7,128 nt of DNA from Deltaproteobacteria bacterium (GTDB taxonomy: Bacteria; Desulfobacterota; Desulfarculia; Desulfarculales; Desulfarculaceae), in NCBI GenBank assembly GCA_021815655.1, contig JAKAGJ010000098.1, positions 1 to 7,128 of the forward strand, in the 5' to 3' direction. The notes below the pieces were generated by a model that did not search any database, was not told where the DNA came from, and was given only the letters and a program-made list of their open reading frames with translations. The translations under genes and the position numbers were made by a program. Positions 6,124 to 7,128 of this stretch are shown piece by piece (within the stretch, counting starts at the first letter, position 1; each line of letters starts with the position of its first letter).

Positions 6124-6822
6124 ATGGCCAATAGACGTGAAGGCTGGAGGGTGGTCCTGGGAGCGTGCTTGCTTATGGTGACGCTGGCGGCTGGCTGCGC
6201 GCCCTCCCCCGATCCTCCGCCGCCCACGGGGCTGGTGGACTCCAGCCTGGAGATGGCCCTGTGGAAGGCCGCCCAGGGCTGCGACCCCCAGACTTTGCGC
6301 AACCTGCTGGCGGCCGGTGCCCAGGTCAACACCTGGAAGGGTCCACTGAAGACCACGCCCCTCATGGAGGCCGTGCGCTCCTATGGCGAGGCCTGCCCCC
6401 GCCAGAACGTGGAGATACTGCTGGCGGCCGGGGCCTTGCCCAACGCCCGCGACGCCCTGGGCAACACCGCCCTGCACTGGGCGGCCCAGACCGAATGCAT
6501 CCACATCTACCAGGAGATGGTCACCCTGCTCCTGGCCAGCGGCGCCGACCCCACCATCATCAACTTCGACTGCCAGACGCCCATGATGGTGGCCACCAAG
6601 ACGGGCTGCCACGAGAAGGTGGCCATCCTGGCCGAGGCCTTGCGCGCCCGCAACGCCCAGGGCCTGGCCCCCTCGCCCAAGCCCGAGGAGTGCCTCAAGA
6701 AGGAAAAGCAGGAGCGCGAGCGGCGCCGGTCCCTGGGCCTGCCGCCCATGGACGAGACTCCGCCAGGCGAGCAGCCGCTTTCGGGTGGCACGGCGCCGGC
6801 CCCGGCCCCGCCCGCCAAGTAG
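6124..6822 (+). CDS. Ankyrin-repeat lipoprotein with regularly placed cysteines
   Basis: A 232-residue predicted lipoprotein. The N-terminus has basic residues (NRREGWR), a hydrophobic core (VVLGACLLMVTLAA) and a lipobox LAAGC, with lipidated C25. Residue +2 is Ala, not Asp, which favours outer-membrane sorting if the Lol rules apply. A Pro-rich spacer (27-36) follows, then about four ankyrin-type repeats between 41 and 174, with hallmark pieces LLAAGAQVN, TPLMEAV, GNTALHWAA, LLLASGADPT and TPMMVATKTG. Cysteines C53, C91, C125 and C162 each lie at the same place in successive repeats, the turn between the two helices. The C-terminus is a basic, probably helical stretch (KKEKQERERRR) and a Pro/Ala tail. 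The start ATG has GGAGG at 6108-6112, 11 nt upstream, slightly far. A terminator follows. The partner is unknown; ankyrin repeats usually bind proteins. Confidence 0.88.
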   Translation: MANRREGWRVVLGACLLMVTLAAGCAPSPDPPPPTGLVDSSLEMALWKAAQGCDPQTLRNLLAAGAQVNTWKGPLKTTPLMEAVRSYGEACPRQNVEILLAAGALPNARDALGNTALHWAAQTECIHIYQEMVTLLLASGADPTIINFDCQTPMMVATKTGCHEKVAILAEALRARNAQGLAPSPKPEECLKKEKQERERRRSLGLPPMDETPPGEQPLSGGTAPAPAPPAK

Positions 6823-6846
6823 CCCTCTAGCCACTCGACACCCCAC

Positions 6847-6879
6847 GCGCCTCCGGGTCCCGGCCCGGGGGCGCATTTT
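6847..6879 (+). terminator. Intrinsic terminator after the ankyrin lipoprotein
   Basis: An 11-bp stem with one G-U pair (6847-6857 with 6864-6874) and a 6-nt loop is followed by ATTTT (6875-6879). It begins 25 nt after the lipoprotein stop codon and would end the plus-strand transcript. Confidence 0.85.
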
Positions 6880-7128
6880 GTCTAGGGCGCGGCGCAGGCC
6901 GTGATTGCGCCGCCCGGCCCCAGGCCGCCGGGGTCATCATCACCGGCCCCGCGCCAGCTCCGCCCCTGCCACCACACGTAAGCTATTGATGATGGCGCGC
7001 CGCCGCTTGGCGGCCTCGTTGGCAGCCCGCCAAATTGCGAGCCTTTTTAGGCTAGCGATTTGGCGTGGTTGGCAAAACCGCGTTTCTGCCAAGCCGATGC
7101 CGCGCGGGGCATGGACGGCCCGTGCGGC
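6880..7128. other. Hairpin-rich region without a convincing gene
   Basis: After the terminator nothing is recognisable as a protein. The stretch is dense in inverted repeats: GCGGCGCA/TGCGCCGC (6889-6896/6906-6913), GCCGCC/GGCGGC (6999-7004/7009-7014), a long hairpin at 7028-7065, a small one at 7067-7079, an enclosing pair TTGGCAG/CTGCCAA (7019-7025/7086-7092), and a 9-bp stem with one G-U pair at 7100-7108/7119-7127. A minus-strand frame is open from the right window edge to a TGA at 6942-6940 (62 codons). It could be the 3' end of a gene beyond the window, but its composition is atypical and no family is recognised. The right edge cuts the region. Confidence 0.45.
7028..7065. repeat. Long interrupted palindrome (38 nt)
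   Basis: CGCCAAATTGC (7028-7038) pairs with GCGATTTGGCG (7055-7065) over 11 bp with one G-T pair. One G/A mismatch follows, then AGCCT (7040-7044) pairs with AGGCT (7049-7053) around a TTTT loop. It is AT-richer than its surroundings. No T-run follows on either strand, so it does not look like a terminator. Confidence 0.7.

Noticed and set aside
6070..6876. A 268-codon minus-strand frame opposite the ankyrin lipoprotein
   Set aside because: The plus strand encodes a lipobox and four ankyrin repeats with a terminator after it; the opposite frame has no motif and crosses that terminator.
7019..7092. Integron attC site or a tRNA-like cloverleaf
   Set aside because: The core sites of the attC consensus (RYYYAAC and GTTRRRY) are not found at matching places, and the fold lacks tRNA arm lengths and conserved bases.

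Overview
The window is GC-rich, densely coding bacterial DNA. The ileS-lspA gene pair, a lipoprotein with a lipobox, E. coli-like sigma70 promoter hexamers and the style of the proteins suggest a GC-rich Gram-negative bacterium. My impression is Desulfobacterota (former Deltaproteobacteria), but this rests on general resemblance and no marker here proves it.

Layout. (1) Positions 1-344 hold the 3' end of a plus-strand membrane-protein gene, closed by an intrinsic terminator whose hairpin loop contains the stop codon. (2) Positions 345-589 are a convergent intergenic stretch with a GTCATTGC-type dispersed-repeat-like sequence and several hairpins. (3) Positions 3860-590 on the minus strand form a two-gene unit: ileS (isoleucyl-tRNA synthetase) followed after 7 nt by lspA (signal peptidase II), starting with TTG. 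(4) Positions 3861-4056 are a divergent promoter region with two back-to-back sigma70-like promoters that share the -35 heptamer TTGACTT. (5) Positions 4057-6038 on the plus strand hold a cytoplasmic alkaline-phosphatase-superfamily phosphohydrolase, overlapping by ATGA with an adenylylsulfate-kinase-like P-loop kinase. (6) Positions 6124-6822 encode a small ankyrin-repeat lipoprotein with a regular set of cysteines, followed by a strong terminator at 6847-6879. (7) Positions 6880-7128 have no convincing gene but are full of inverted repeats, including a three-way-junction-like fold at 7019-7092.

How the genes relate. ileS-lspA is a housekeeping pair: tRNA charging and lipoprotein maturation. 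LspA would also process the ankyrin lipoprotein of this window, as it does any lipoprotein. The phosphohydrolase/kinase pair is the most interesting unit. The two proteins are translationally coupled. The kinase keeps the APS-kinase scaffold but has changed several residues expected around the APS site, and it ends in a short tail of a kind I associate with alkaline-phosphatase-superfamily proteins. That suggests a physically or functionally linked pair acting on an unknown phosphorylated, adenylylated or sulfated substrate. No CRISPR array, tRNA, rRNA or insertion sequence was seen.
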